64,000 nt of DNA from Sphingobacterium sp. HMA12 (GTDB taxonomy: Bacteria > Bacteroidota > Bacteroidia > Sphingobacteriales > Sphingobacteriaceae), in NCBI RefSeq assembly GCF_002933815.1, contig NZ_BEYR01000001.1, forward strand, positions 434,001 to 498,000, in the 5' to 3' direction. Of the stretch, positions 52,599-61,842 are shown piece after piece. The first letter of the stretch is position 1. Each line of letters opens with the position of its first letter. The notes below the pieces were generated by a model. The model searched no databases. It worked only from the letters and a program-made list of their open reading frames with translations, and was not told where the DNA came from. The position numbers and the translations under genes were made by a program.

Positions 52599-52760
52599 TT
52601 TTGTGTATATACTAAGGTAAACAGAATGATCGGCGATCCACGTGATCTATATCTCCAACGTATATGAGCTGGATCATTTCGCCTGGAAGGTACCGGAGCA
52701 AATCCAATTATTTCTATCAAGAGGGAACGTTTTTACAGAAAACGAGTTTAGGTTATTTTA

Positions 52761-52810
52761 TTCACCTGTTTTCGTGGACACTGTCTTAAGAGCAGATGAA
52801 AACAGGTGAA
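52761..52810 (-). terminator. Perfect 13-bp inverted repeat downstream of the 78-residue gene
   Basis: TTCACCTGTTTTC (52761-52773) and GAAAACAGGTGAA (52798-52810) with a 24-nt loop, located 47 bp past the stop at 52857. It can act as a terminator; the loop is long. Confidence 0.45.
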
Positions 52811-52856
52811 TTGTATTCAATATAAGGTCTTTATTGAAGCTTTGGCCCATATTGTG

Positions 52857-53093
52857 CTAATCATTGTCATGATTTTCGGTTGCGAATGAAAACTTAATTG
52901 ATTTTTGAGGATAAGTTTCCATACTCATGCGGCTTGTATTTTTGATAATACTTTTTAAGCTGACGCGATCTCCCAATTTAAAATAAGCTTCTACGGTTTG
53001 ATAATCCAATAGATAAGGGCCACAAAAGTAATTTCCATTTGCATCTTTTTCTATGGTTCCTTGATAAAGTCCCGCTTTTGTTTCTTTTGGCAT
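52857..53093 (-). CDS. Hypothetical 78-residue protein
   Basis: I do not recognise this protein (MPKETKAGLYQGTIEKDANG, FCGPYLLDYQTVEAYFKLGD). It is soluble, beta-rich, with no signal peptide. A good -7 element TACCTTTG (53119-53112, minus) lies 19 bp before the start, giving a transcription start near 53105. Expression is therefore likely. Function is unknown. Confidence 0.6.
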   Translation of the reverse strand: MPKETKAGLYQGTIEKDANGNYFCGPYLLDYQTVEAYFKLGDRVSLKSIIKNTSRMSMETYPQKSIKFSFATENHDND

Positions 53094-53111
53094 ATGTGTT
53101 TAATTTGAAAA

Positions 53112-53119
53112 CAAAGGTA
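53112..53119 (-). promoter_or_regulatory. -7 element of the 78-residue gene
   Basis: TACCTTTG on the minus strand, with TTG words 14 and 25 bp upstream inside two AATTGCC copies; neither spacing is ideal. Confidence 0.45.
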
Positions 53120-53293
53120 GGAAGAGTAATTGGCAATTCGGTGGCAATTGTAATATTCTCTTCCGAAACTGTGTTTGAATCTAAATCATGACCTTACAGG
53201 GGCTTATTTTAATTGAAAAATGGCTTTTTGATTGTGGGAGTTCTTTTACTATAATGCATCAGATAATTTAATACATCAGACAGATTCGGACTT

Positions 53294-53944
53294 TTATTTA
53301 CCGAGTTTTGCGACTTGAATTGCAATGAATTTTGGTAGATAGTTTGGCGTACAATTTTTAGCAACCATTTCGTCTTTAAAAAGCCCGGTTTGTTCGCCGA
53401 TCCTTATACATCGCTCACGATATATTTCTTGGAAGATTCCGATTTGAGCAGCAGTGAAATTCATTGCCCATTGTACTTCTGGAACTTCTTTTTCAATTTG
53501 ATCCTCAATTTTAGAAAGCAACTCGTCACTATTTGGAGGAGGTATTTGTCCTACCCAACGCAAACGGGCTTGATAATACCAAAACGTACGTCTTTGAAGC
53601 TTGGATTGGCTATTTTCCCAACTTTGCATCAGCGCGATAGTCTTTTTGTCTTTGGCGAGCTGGTTTGCCATTAGCCAATCTATGAGTTGCAACTTTTCAT
53701 CTTCTGTATGTTGTTGAATGTCATCGTCTAATTTATCTATAACTTCTTGGGAAAGCAATTTTTTGTCCATGATTAATATCGCTAATTGTCGCGGAAAATA
53801 TTGCTTAGTTGACCAAAGTTCTAAAGCCAGTTTATGATCTGTTTTTATGCTGTTGGCAATTTTGCGCAAATCGCCAAGTTTCGCTTGCTTGCCACCAATT
53901 TGTGCCATTATATTTTCTGCTTTTAACGATAGTTTCATTGCCAT
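53294..53944 (-). CDS. DNA alkylation repair protein (AlkD-like HEAT repeats)
   Basis: The 216-residue all-helical protein matches the AlkD/AlkC-like DNA glycosylase fold: helices with LGDLRKIANSIKTDHKLALE, YFPRQLAILIMDKKLLS and a tryptophan-rich middle (RTFWYYQARLRWVG, EVQWAMNFTAAQIG). AlkD removes positively charged alkylated bases such as 3-methyladenine. Catalytic residues of classical AlkD are not all identifiable, so activity is unproven. It is divergent from the TetR regulator. Confidence 0.75.
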   Translation of the reverse strand: MAMKLSLKAENIMAQIGGKQAKLGDLRKIANSIKTDHKLALELWSTKQYFPRQLAILIMDKKLLSQEVIDKLDDDIQQHTEDEKLQLIDWLMANQLAKDKKTIALMQSWENSQSKLQRRTFWYYQARLRWVGQIPPPNSDELLSKIEDQIEKEVPEVQWAMNFTAAQIGIFQEIYRERCIRIGEQTGLFKDEMVAKNCTPNYLPKFIAIQVAKLGK

Positions 53945-54194
53945 TATACTAAATTTTAAAATTCGTTATTTTATCAGGTATCATCTTCTCGATGATACTT
54001 TTCCTTCAAGAAGTAAAATTCTTGTTAATTTAGGATGAAGACCATTTTCTATCTTGTTGAAAGATCAATAATTTCCATCATTAATCGGTAAAATGGTATT
54101 TCATGTTATTGCTTTATGAATTTACATTTTTTTTCCCTTTTGTTGGTATTGTGTCATTTCCGAATAGATACGGCATTTTTAATAAAGAGTACTC
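53945..54194. other. Intergenic region between alkD-like and tetR genes
   Basis: About 250 bases before the tetR promoter with no gene. T-rich at 54120-54140. Confidence 0.35.
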
Positions 54195-54225
54195 TTGTTT
54201 TTATGACCAATCGGTCATAAATTTG
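54195..54225 (+). promoter_or_regulatory. tetR promoter with operator embedded between its boxes
   Basis: TTG at 54195-54197 and TAAATTTG at 54218-54225 are 20 bp apart. The spacer is almost filled by the palindrome TTATGACC-AATC-GGTCATAA (54201-54220), so a bound dimer would block RNA polymerase directly: autorepression. Confidence 0.75.
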
Positions 54226-54245
54226 TTCAACAAATAAATTTTCTA

Positions 54246-54833
54246 ATGACTAAGGGCGAAGAAACTAAACAGTTTATCATTGAACGGGCAGCACCGATTT
54301 TTAATACAAAGGGTATTGCGGCTACTTCAATGAGTGACATTATGGAAGCTACCCAACTGTCCAAAGGAAGCATGTATGTGCATTTTGAGAATAAAGATGT
54401 TTTGGCATGTGCTGCTGTGGACTATAACATGGATCTATTACAGGACAAACTTGGGAAGGTTTTGGAAAAAAGCAAAAGCTATAAGGAGAAATTATTGACC
54501 TACATAGATTTTTTTAGCGATCCTAATCGGCCACCTGTTGCAGGAGGCTGCCCTATATTGAATTTTGGAACCGAGGTTGATGATACAAATCCAATAATAC
54601 GACAAAAAGTGCTGCTCGTCATTAAGCAAGCGCAGCAGTTGCTTTCAGAAATTATAAAGAAAGCGATAGCGGATGAGGAACTTAAAGCCGAATTGAATCC
54701 CGCGGATTTTGCAATAGCTGTATTTGCTATGCTTGAAGGTGGTCATCTGATGTCGCGTGTATCCGGTCATAATGATAGCATGAAAGCCATTGTTAAGACA
54801 CTTAAAAATTTAATAGAGGAATATAGTACATAA
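54246..54833 (+). CDS. TetR/AcrR family transcriptional regulator
   Basis: The 195-residue protein has an N-terminal TetR helix-turn-helix (about 10-55, FNTKGIAATSMSDIMEATQL and SKGSMYVHFENKD) and a C-terminal helical ligand domain (TetR_C). It likely binds the palindromes at 54201-54220 (own promoter) and 54852-54867 (before the SDR). The ligand is unknown. Such regulators next to SDRs usually respond to reactive or xenobiotic carbonyls. Confidence 0.92.
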   Translation: MTKGEETKQFIIERAAPIFNTKGIAATSMSDIMEATQLSKGSMYVHFENKDVLACAAVDYNMDLLQDKLGKVLEKSKSYKEKLLTYIDFFSDPNRPPVAGGCPILNFGTEVDDTNPIIRQKVLLVIKQAQQLLSEIIKKAIADEELKAELNPADFAIAVFAMLEGGHLMSRVSGHNDSMKAIVKTLKNLIEEYST

Positions 54834-54851
54834 ATTTTTTTTGTTTAATAT

Positions 54852-54867
54852 ATGACCGATCGGTCAT
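54852..54867. promoter_or_regulatory. Second TetR operator, upstream of the SDR gene
   Basis: ATGACCGATCGGTCAT is a perfect 16-bp palindrome sharing ATGACC/GGTCAT with the operator inside the tetR promoter. Confidence 0.75.
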
Positions 54868-54900
54868 TTTAAAATAATGATAAATCATAAAATAAAAACC

Positions 54901-55707
54901 ATGTCAAAAACAGTATTAATTACCGGAGCGTCAAAAGGATTTGGCAGAGTCTGGGCGGAAGCATTTTTAACAAAGGGATACAAGGTTGCGGCTACAGCAC
55001 GAAGTATATCAGCGTTGGATGATCTCAAAGAAAGGTATGGAGATGCCTTGCTGACACTAAAGTTGGATGTGGATAAACGTGAAGAGTCCTTGGCAGTGGT
55101 ACAGCAGGTGTACCAGAATTTTGGTTCAATAGATATTCTAATCAATAATGCGGGGTATGCGTTGATCGGAGCAGTGGAGGAAACGAGCCAACAGGAGGCA
55201 AGAGCACAATTTGAAACAAATTTTTTTGGAACACTATGGCTTACTCAGGCAGTGCTGCCAATCATGAGAAATCAAAAAAGTGGCCATATCATTCAGGTTT
55301 CTTCGATACTGGGTTTGGCAACCTTACCGACAATGGGGCTTTACAATGCGTCCAAATTTGCGCTTGAGGGTCTTAGCGAAACGCTTGCTTCTGAAGTGAA
55401 GGAATTTGGAATCCACGTGACCTTAATTGAACCCAATGGCTATGCTTCAAATATCTGGCATACGGGGATGAATACAAAACCTATTCCGGTTTACGATGGT
55501 TTGAGAAGGGCAGTTGCTACTGCTGAAACTTCCTTTGGTCAGGTGGAAGCTACTGCTTCTGCGATCATCAAACTTGTTGAGACTGAAAACCCGCCCCTAC
55601 GATTGTTACTCGGAAAAGTAGCACTACCATTTGTAAAACAACAGTACGATCAGAAATTAAAACTTTGGCAAGAATGGAATGAAGTTGCTGTAGCAGCCCA
55701 TGGTTAA
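54901..55707 (+). CDS. Short-chain dehydrogenase/reductase controlled by TetR
   Basis: The 268-residue SDR has the cofactor motif TGASKGFGRVWAE (GxxxGxG), NNAGYALIG and the catalytic Ser-Tyr-Lys set: Ser in QVSSILG and YNASKFALEG (Tyr, Lys). Conserved spacing indicates a classical SDR with an NADP preference (Arg after the first strand). It starts at 54901 (MSKTVLITGAS) 34 bp after the second TetR operator; an ATG at 54877 is less likely. Substrate unknown. Confidence 0.9.
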   Translation: MSKTVLITGASKGFGRVWAEAFLTKGYKVAATARSISALDDLKERYGDALLTLKLDVDKREESLAVVQQVYQNFGSIDILINNAGYALIGAVEETSQQEARAQFETNFFGTLWLTQAVLPIMRNQKSGHIIQVSSILGLATLPTMGLYNASKFALEGLSETLASEVKEFGIHVTLIEPNGYASNIWHTGMNTKPIPVYDGLRRAVATAETSFGQVEATASAIIKLVETENPPLRLLLGKVALPFVKQQYDQKLKLWQEWNEVAVAAHG

Positions 55708-55742
55708 ATAATCCTATTTATATTATGGTTCCTGTAGCTTGC

Positions 55743-55781
55743 AAGAGGAGCGTATTCTATAATTGGGTACGCTCTTTTCTT
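55743..55781 (+). terminator. Terminator after the first SDR gene
   Basis: AAGAGGAGCGTA pairs with TACGCTCTTTTC around a 13-nt loop, then TTG. It ends the tetR-controlled unit. Confidence 0.6.
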
Positions 55782-55937
55782 GTTTGGTTAGACGTTAAAT
55801 AAAGTTTTGTGTATATGATCGCTACGGAGATTGTACGAATTTGGTCTTTTGAACAAAACAACTTAGGACGTTTAAACAAAGTCAAGGAGAGATACCATAC
55901 ATATCTTTGCTTCATCAAGAATATAAAATATAAAAAG

Positions 55938-56933
55938 ATGAAACGTAACAATTATCAAGGTGCATTACAGTATCCGATCGGGTCGGGGTTCAATGCCGCT
56001 TCCACATCAAGAGATGTCATTCAAGGTATTGATCTCACTGGAAAAATAGCCATTGTAACCGGAGGAAATACAGGCATAGGCCTAGAAACAACCAAAACGC
56101 TTGCAGAGGCTGGAGCAACTGTTATCGTGCCAGCAAGAGATGTGGAAAAGGCAAAACGCAATCTGAATGGTGTCGCTAATATTGAAATTGAGGCGATGGA
56201 CTTAATGGATCCTGCATCTATTGATGCTTTTGCTGAGAAATTTATCCTGTCTGGGCGGCCACTTCATCTGCTAATCAACAATGCTGGGATCATGTGGGTA
56301 CCACTTCGATGGGATAGTCGTGGTATTGAATCCCAACTTGCGACCAATTATTTGGCACAGTTTCAATTAACAGCTAGACTTTGGACTGCACTTAAACAGG
56401 CAAATGGAGCCCGTGTAGTCAACGTATCTTCAGGTGGGCATCAGTTTTCGGATTTTAATTTTGAGGATCCGAACTTTAAAAAACGGGAATACGAAACACT
56501 CTTAGGATATGGTCAGTCCAAAACTGCTGTTAATCTATTCTCGCTAGAGTTGGCTGGCAGAGCAAAGCCGTTTAATGTGAACGCTTATTCTTTGTGTCCA
56601 GGTGCTGTTGGTGATACTGAACTGGCGAGGGAAGCACCTAACGATCTATTTCAAAAATTAGGTTATACTGATATTGAGGGTAACTTACTACCTGAAGTAG
56701 CTAAATTGTTAAAAACCATACCACAGGGAGCTGCAACGACAATCTGGTGTGCCACAAGTCCATTACTCAATGCCCTTAGTGGTGTATACTGTAATAATGT
56801 TGAGGTATCCTCTTTGGATACCGATGTTTCAAGTATCGGGGGAGTAAAACCATATTCATTGGATAGGGATAGCGCAAAGCGTTTGTGGAGCGTAACTGAG
56901 GAATTAACAGGTATTACATTTAACCTCAAATGA
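55938..56933 (+). CDS. SDR family oxidoreductase (retinol-dehydrogenase-like)
   Basis: The 331-residue protein has VTGGNTGIGLETTKTLAEAG (cofactor), LINNAGIMWVP, NVSSGGHQF (Ser) and YGQSKTAVNLF (Tyr, Lys). The N-terminal 33 residues precede the Rossmann fold. The open frame extends upstream to 55809, but a -7 element TATCTTTG at 55902-55909 and the ATG at 55938 support this start. The layout resembles the retinol dehydrogenase/WW-domain oxidoreductase-like SDRs common in bacteria. It is followed by an AraC gene 29 bp later, likely co-transcribed. Confidence 0.88.
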   Translation: MKRNNYQGALQYPIGSGFNAASTSRDVIQGIDLTGKIAIVTGGNTGIGLETTKTLAEAGATVIVPARDVEKAKRNLNGVANIEIEAMDLMDPASIDAFAEKFILSGRPLHLLINNAGIMWVPLRWDSRGIESQLATNYLAQFQLTARLWTALKQANGARVVNVSSGGHQFSDFNFEDPNFKKREYETLLGYGQSKTAVNLFSLELAGRAKPFNVNAYSLCPGAVGDTELAREAPNDLFQKLGYTDIEGNLLPEVAKLLKTIPQGAATTIWCATSPLLNALSGVYCNNVEVSSLDTDVSSIGGVKPYSLDRDSAKRLWSVTEELTGITFNLK

Positions 56934-56962
56934 TATTTGTAAATTTGAGTCATACAAGCATT

Positions 56963-57772
56963 ATGGATTATCACGTAAACTATATCACACCAGAAATCAA
57001 GCTTTCTTGCTATGAAGGGAAGCGGTTTAAAACAGAGGCAGCGTTTAGTGATCATTTGCTTGTATGGCTGATCTCTGGAGAAACGAAAATTATTTTAGCA
57101 GATCGAACGATGCTACTTGGAGCTGGGAGTGCCTTTTTAATACCCAGAAATCATTTAGCTACTATTATCAATACGCCGAAAGACGGTCATCCTCATAAGG
57201 CGGTAGCGATGCATCTTTCCATTGAGCGGCTTCGACATTTTTATCAGCATAAAGAAGTTAAACAAAAAAGAGTAATGGATAAAATTATCAGTTTTCATCA
57301 ACATCCTTTTCTGCAAAGTTGTTTGGTATCTCTTATACCATATTTTGATCTGAAGGATCGATTCCCAGACGATATTGCCACCATAAAGATTACAGAAGCC
57401 ATCAGTATCTTGCGCACGATAGATAACGATATTGATCCGATATTGGCAAATTTTGAAGAACCTTATAAGATCGCACTGGAGGAGTTTATGGAAAAAAATT
57501 TTATGTTTAATTTACCTCTGGAAAAATTTAGTTCGCTTAGTGGTAGAAGTCTGACAACTTTCAAACGGGATTTTAATAAAATATTTAATATGACACCGCA
57601 ACGTTGGTTGACCAAAAAGCGGCTTGAACGGGCATATTATCAGCTAAAGGAAACGCAAAAACGGCCGATCGAAGTTTGTTATGAAACTGGATTTGAGAAC
57701 CTGTCTCATTTTTCTTACGCATTCAAGAAACATTTTGGTTATCCACCTACCGCGCTTCTTGGTCACATATAA
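56963..57772 (+). CDS. AraC family transcriptional regulator
   Basis: The 269-residue protein has an N-terminal cupin-like ligand domain (about 1-140) and two C-terminal helix-turn-helices (about 170-265): LEKFSSLSGRSLTTFKRDFN, then RPIEVCYETGFENLSHFSYA and FKKHFGYPP. It may regulate the SDR gene 29 bp upstream. ATG at 56963 (MDYHVNYITP) preferred over 56930. Confidence 0.9.
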   Translation: MDYHVNYITPEIKLSCYEGKRFKTEAAFSDHLLVWLISGETKIILADRTMLLGAGSAFLIPRNHLATIINTPKDGHPHKAVAMHLSIERLRHFYQHKEVKQKRVMDKIISFHQHPFLQSCLVSLIPYFDLKDRFPDDIATIKITEAISILRTIDNDIDPILANFEEPYKIALEEFMEKNFMFNLPLEKFSSLSGRSLTTFKRDFNKIFNMTPQRWLTKKRLERAYYQLKETQKRPIEVCYETGFENLSHFSYAFKKHFGYPPTALLGHI

Positions 57773-58088
57773 GTGGGCTAAAAGGGGATGAAGATGCGTT
57801 TTTCTATCGTTAAAACTTTTAGACTTTTGATTGAAGACTTTTTCAAAGACAAAAAGATAAATAGGGAAATTATGTTGAATATAGCCAAGATGAGATCATT
57901 GAAAGATTATGGAATGACGGTGCCAGATAAAATAGAGACATTTGATTTCATAATTTGGCCAATGCCTCCAAGCAAGAGTTTGCTCCATTGGCGCAGTCCT
58001 GTGTAAAATATCGAAGACCTGTTTGTTTAATTTTATTTTAGTATTTTAACTGAACGAATACTAAAGCATAAGCTAAGCGAACATTATT
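57773..58088. other. 316-base gap before the carboxylesterase gene
   Basis: A 72-codon frame at 57788-58006 has no recognisable family and low-quality composition, and is not called. A hairpin GCCAATG/CATTGGC with a 20-nt loop sits near 57959-57993. Confidence 0.35.
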
Positions 58089-59741
58089 ATGATAAAGACT
58101 TTTTTTACCGTTGCCGCGTTCTTGATTATATCATTTGTTTCTGCTCAACAGCCTCAAGTAAAGGTTGAAGAAGGGCTAATGGAGGGAATTACGTTATCCA
58201 GCGGAGTGCAGGCATTTCGTGGAATTCCTTTTGCAAAACCACCTGTTGGCAATTTACGATGGAAAGAACCTCAACCTGCCGATCATTGGACAGGGGTTCG
58301 CAAGGTAGATCGCTTTGGAAATTCACCAATGCAGAAACCGATCTATGGGGATATGAGATTTCGTTCTCCGGGTATAAGTGAAGATTGCCTCTACCTGAAT
58401 ATATGGCGACCAAAGACGGAGGGTTCTGGTAAACTTCCTGTTTTAGTTTATTTTTATGGTGGCGGCTTCAATGCCGGTGATGGCTCAGAAAATCGTTACG
58501 ACGGAGAAAGTTTTGCCAAAGAAGGTATTATTGTCGTTACCGTCAATTACCGTTTGGGTATCTTTGGTTTCTTTGCACATCCCGAACTAACCCGAGAGTC
58601 AGCAAAAAATGCATCAGGAAACTATGGTCTCCTAGATCAATATGCAGCATTAGAATGGGTTAAAAAGAATATAGCTGCCTTTGGAGGAAATCCAGATGAG
58701 GTTACTATAGGTGGCGAATCGGCAGGAAGCATGTCTGTTTCCGCCCAGATGAGCAGTCCGCTTTCTAAAGGACTATTTAAGCGTGCTATCGGTCAGAGCG
58801 GAAGTGTCTTTAATTTAAGATATGGTACCATCTCCCTTGGGGAGCAAGAACAGCAAGGTGTTGCATTTGCTGCCAAAATCAATGCCGACAACCTCGGCCA
58901 ATTACGTAAAATTCCTGCCGCAGAACTACTTGACCGGGCCAGTGAGCCCGGCGCCTTTATGACACGTCTGATCATCGATGGTTATTTTCTACCCAAATCA
59001 CCGTTGGAGATATTTGGCGCAGGAGAGCAGTCTAAAGTTCCGCTACTTGCGGGCTGGACGTCTACAGAGGCTCCTTATACCGCCTTCACAGGAAAGTCTT
59101 ATCCATCATCGGTCAATTATGAAAACGTAGTACGCGAGCAGTTCGGCACCAAAGCTGAAGAAGTACTCAAATTGTATCCCGGTAAAACAGAAGGTGAAGT
59201 CATCAAATCGGCGACTGCGCTAGCTAGTGATAATTTCATTGTTTACAGTACATGGAAGTGGCTTGATTTGCAACGAATAAACAGCGGCCAACCTGTTTAT
59301 GTCTACACCTTTAGCAAAGCACGGCCACCGATGAAAGCAGCTTATAACAATGTGGAGACAGGGCTTGCTGGTGGGATAAGAAAAAAATCTACCACTGCAC
59401 ACAAAGAGAATCTGCCACCGGTCCTCCCGGGAGCGTTCCATGCTAGTGATATTGAATATCTATTGGGAAATCTGAAGAGCAATGATGTTTTTGACTGGAC
59501 GAAGGATGACTACAAAGCTTCACTACTGGGACAGCGCTACTTCATCAATTTTATTAAGACTGGTAATCCGAATGGGAAAAATCTTGCTGTGTGGCCAAAA
59601 ACTACAGCAACAGACAAGGTGATGAATATACTTGACCTCAATATCGAAGCGCAGGCATCTCCAGAGAAACTCAGGGACAGATACCTTTTTCTTGATGGTT
59701 TATTTGTTGAAAACGAACAAAGATTTCTAAAAAGTCCATAG
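58089..59741 (+). CDS. Secreted type-B carboxylesterase
   Basis: The 550-residue protein has a signal peptide (MIKTFFTVAAFLIISFVSAQ) and an alpha/beta hydrolase of the cholinesterase/carboxylesterase type. It has FRGIPFAKPPVGNLRWKEP, EDCLYLNIW, the oxyanion loop YFYGGGFNAG, nucleophile Ser211 in GGESAGSMSV and the His in GAFHASDIEYLLGN. It hydrolyses esters in the periplasm or outside. Substrate unknown. It stands alone after the AraC gene. Confidence 0.92.
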   Translation: MIKTFFTVAAFLIISFVSAQQPQVKVEEGLMEGITLSSGVQAFRGIPFAKPPVGNLRWKEPQPADHWTGVRKVDRFGNSPMQKPIYGDMRFRSPGISEDCLYLNIWRPKTEGSGKLPVLVYFYGGGFNAGDGSENRYDGESFAKEGIIVVTVNYRLGIFGFFAHPELTRESAKNASGNYGLLDQYAALEWVKKNIAAFGGNPDEVTIGGESAGSMSVSAQMSSPLSKGLFKRAIGQSGSVFNLRYGTISLGEQEQQGVAFAAKINADNLGQLRKIPAAELLDRASEPGAFMTRLIIDGYFLPKSPLEIFGAGEQSKVPLLAGWTSTEAPYTAFTGKSYPSSVNYENVVREQFGTKAEEVLKLYPGKTEGEVIKSATALASDNFIVYSTWKWLDLQRINSGQPVYVYTFSKARPPMKAAYNNVETGLAGGIRKKSTTAHKENLPPVLPGAFHASDIEYLLGNLKSNDVFDWTKDDYKASLLGQRYFINFIKTGNPNGKNLAVWPKTTATDKVMNILDLNIEAQASPEKLRDRYLFLDGLFVENEQRFLKSP

Positions 59742-60004
59742 GCAATTCAGTTAAAGTTCTGTTCGATAAGGGGGGAGCCCTCAGTTTTCTATTTGCAGCA
59801 AGATCAAAACTATTTATGGCCATAGCTGTTATCAAAGAAACTTTTCATAAACCAGATTAATAAAAAGTCTTGTGAGCTAACCTGTTGAGCAGGCTTATTT
59901 TAGCGTAATTTTTTTGAATCAAAATGGGGCGGCCAATTAGAGACTATGTATGACTTATGAAGATGATATGTTAAAGGCTACCAACGTAAAGCGGATCGTG
60001 ATGT

Positions 60005-61138
60005 ATGGCAGTAAATCCTGATGTGATAATTATCGGTGGCGGTCTCGCCGGGCTCACGAGTGCATTGCATCTGACCAGGCAAGGATTAAAAGTGACATTA
60101 ATCGAAAAGCACAGTTATCCTCACCATAAAGTGTGCGGAGAATACCTTTCTAACGAAATTTTACCCTATTTGTGCTGGCTTAATGTAAATATAAATGAAT
60201 TGCATCCTACCCATATTCAACATCTTAAATTCACGGCGCAAAATGGAAAGTCAGCTCAGGTCAGATTGCCCTTGGGCGGTATCGGCGTAAGTCGGTATTG
60301 TTTGGACGATTTCTTATACCACAAAGCAAAAGCAAATGGGTGTGCGATTGTAATCGCCAGCGTTTCAGGAATATCTTTTAGTGACGATATATTTGAAGTT
60401 TCAATTCAAGATCAGGTTTTGAGAGCAAAGATTGTTCTTGGTGCCTTTGGAAAACGTTCCAATATTGATCAGGTTTTGGCTCGTGATTTCATGAAAAGGA
60501 CATCGAAATGGATGGCGGTTAAAGCACATTATTCAGGTGATTTTCCGGACGGCCAAATTGCACTGCATAATTTTCCGGGTGGATACTGCGGTATTTCAAA
60601 AGTCGAGCATAACACGATAAATTTATGTTATCTGACAGATGTAGAGATCTTTAAAAAATATAAAAATGTCGTTGATCATCAGAAGAATGTCTTGTCTAAG
60701 AATAGCCAGCTCAAATATTTTTTTGATCACAATACTTTACTTTTTGATAAACCGCTGACCATTAGCCAGATTTCATTTGAACAAAAAAAGGTGGTAGAAG
60801 ATCATATCCTGATGATCGGCGATGCGGCGAGTTTAATTCACCCGTTTTGTGGTAATGGAATGGCTATGGCAATACACAGTGCAAAAATAGCTTCTGAACT
60901 TATTGTGGATTATTGTGCGGGCAAAATAACCTCACGTAAAGGGCTGGAAAAACGTTACATCAACCAATGGCGAAAAAATTTTGCAATACGTCTATTTTTC
61001 GGGAGAATTTTAGCAAAAGTACTACGATATAAAGTTGGTGTCAGGGTCCTAATGAGGATTGCTGCACTTTTTCCCGCAGTGTTGACATGGATAATCAAAC
61101 GAACTCACGGAAATATGAAGCAAATAAAATGGGGATAA
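60005..61138 (+). CDS. FAD-dependent oxidoreductase (geranylgeranyl-reductase-like)
   Basis: The 377-residue flavoprotein has the FAD motif VIIGGGLAGLTSALHL, HHKVCGEYLSNE and the second FAD motif ILMIGDAASLIHPFCGNG. This is the family that includes geranylgeranyl reductases and flavin monooxygenases/halogenases. Its last bases overlap the next start. As the first gene of the polyketide cluster it probably tailors the product. Confidence 0.88.
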   Translation: MAVNPDVIIIGGGLAGLTSALHLTRQGLKVTLIEKHSYPHHKVCGEYLSNEILPYLCWLNVNINELHPTHIQHLKFTAQNGKSAQVRLPLGGIGVSRYCLDDFLYHKAKANGCAIVIASVSGISFSDDIFEVSIQDQVLRAKIVLGAFGKRSNIDQVLARDFMKRTSKWMAVKAHYSGDFPDGQIALHNFPGGYCGISKVEHNTINLCYLTDVEIFKKYKNVVDHQKNVLSKNSQLKYFFDHNTLLFDKPLTISQISFEQKKVVEDHILMIGDAASLIHPFCGNGMAMAIHSAKIASELIVDYCAGKITSRKGLEKRYINQWRKNFAIRLFFGRILAKVLRYKVGVRVLMRIAALFPAVLTWIIKRTHGNMKQIKWG

Positions 61139-61842
61139 ATACAAAATTTAGAACAGATAAAGAAGAAGTTATGGACGATTTTTCACTTGAAGGTGATGAA
61201 CTCCGTATTACATTGGACGAAATATCGAAAATAAATCATTTTTTGGGGGGCAACAAGATTACTTTGGATGGTGTCCGGACATTGTTATTAAAAGCCGATA
61301 TAACCAAAGCACTAAGCATTGTCGACATCGGCTGCGGTAATGGTGAGATGTTACGTATGTTGAGCGATTTTGGTTATATCAATAATATAGATCTTAAAAT
61401 AGTGGGAATAGATGCCAATCCATTCACTGTTAGCTATGCTCAGGTTTTATCAAAAGATTATCCCAATATTTCATATTTGTGTTGTGATGTGTTTGATAAG
61501 AATTTTGAAATGTCAAAGTTTGACATTGCGTTATGTACTCTTACGTTACATCATTTTGATAATAATCAGATCATAAACTTAATAAATATCCTAGTCAAAA
61601 TTTCAAACATAGGGATAGTAATCAACGATTTGCAGCGGAGCAAAATTGCCTATCGACTTTTTCAAACTATTTGTGTTGTTTTTAAGTTAAACAAGATGAC
61701 GAAGGAGGATGGACTTATTTCAATATTACGTGGCTTTAAGAAAGATGAGTTTGAGGAATTCTCCAAACAATTGCATTTGAAAAATTATATGATCCAGTGG
61801 AAATGGGCATTTCGTTACCAATGGATAATTTCCAATATATGA
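61129..61842 (+). CDS. SAM-dependent methyltransferase of the type III PKS cluster
   Basis: The 237-residue enzyme has motif I SIVDIGCGNGEMLRM and downstream IALCTLTLHHFDNNQI, as in class I methyltransferases. Its ATG at 61129 overlaps the flavoprotein stop (ATGGGGATAA). It likely O- or C-methylates the polyketide. An earlier ATG at 61087 lies deep inside the previous gene and is not preferred. Confidence 0.85.
   Translation: MGINTKFRTDKEEVMDDFSLEGDELRITLDEISKINHFLGGNKITLDGVRTLLLKADITKALSIVDIGCGNGEMLRMLSDFGYINNIDLKIVGIDANPFTVSYAQVLSKDYPNISYLCCDVFDKNFEMSKFDIALCTLTLHHFDNNQIINLINILVKISNIGIVINDLQRSKIAYRLFQTICVVFKLNKMTKEDGLISILRGFKKDEFEEFSKQLHLKNYMIQWKWAFRYQWIISNI

Noticed and set aside
57788..58006. 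72-codon plus-strand frame after the AraC gene
   Set aside because: No recognisable family, no promoter or terminator support; kept only as a note on the gap.
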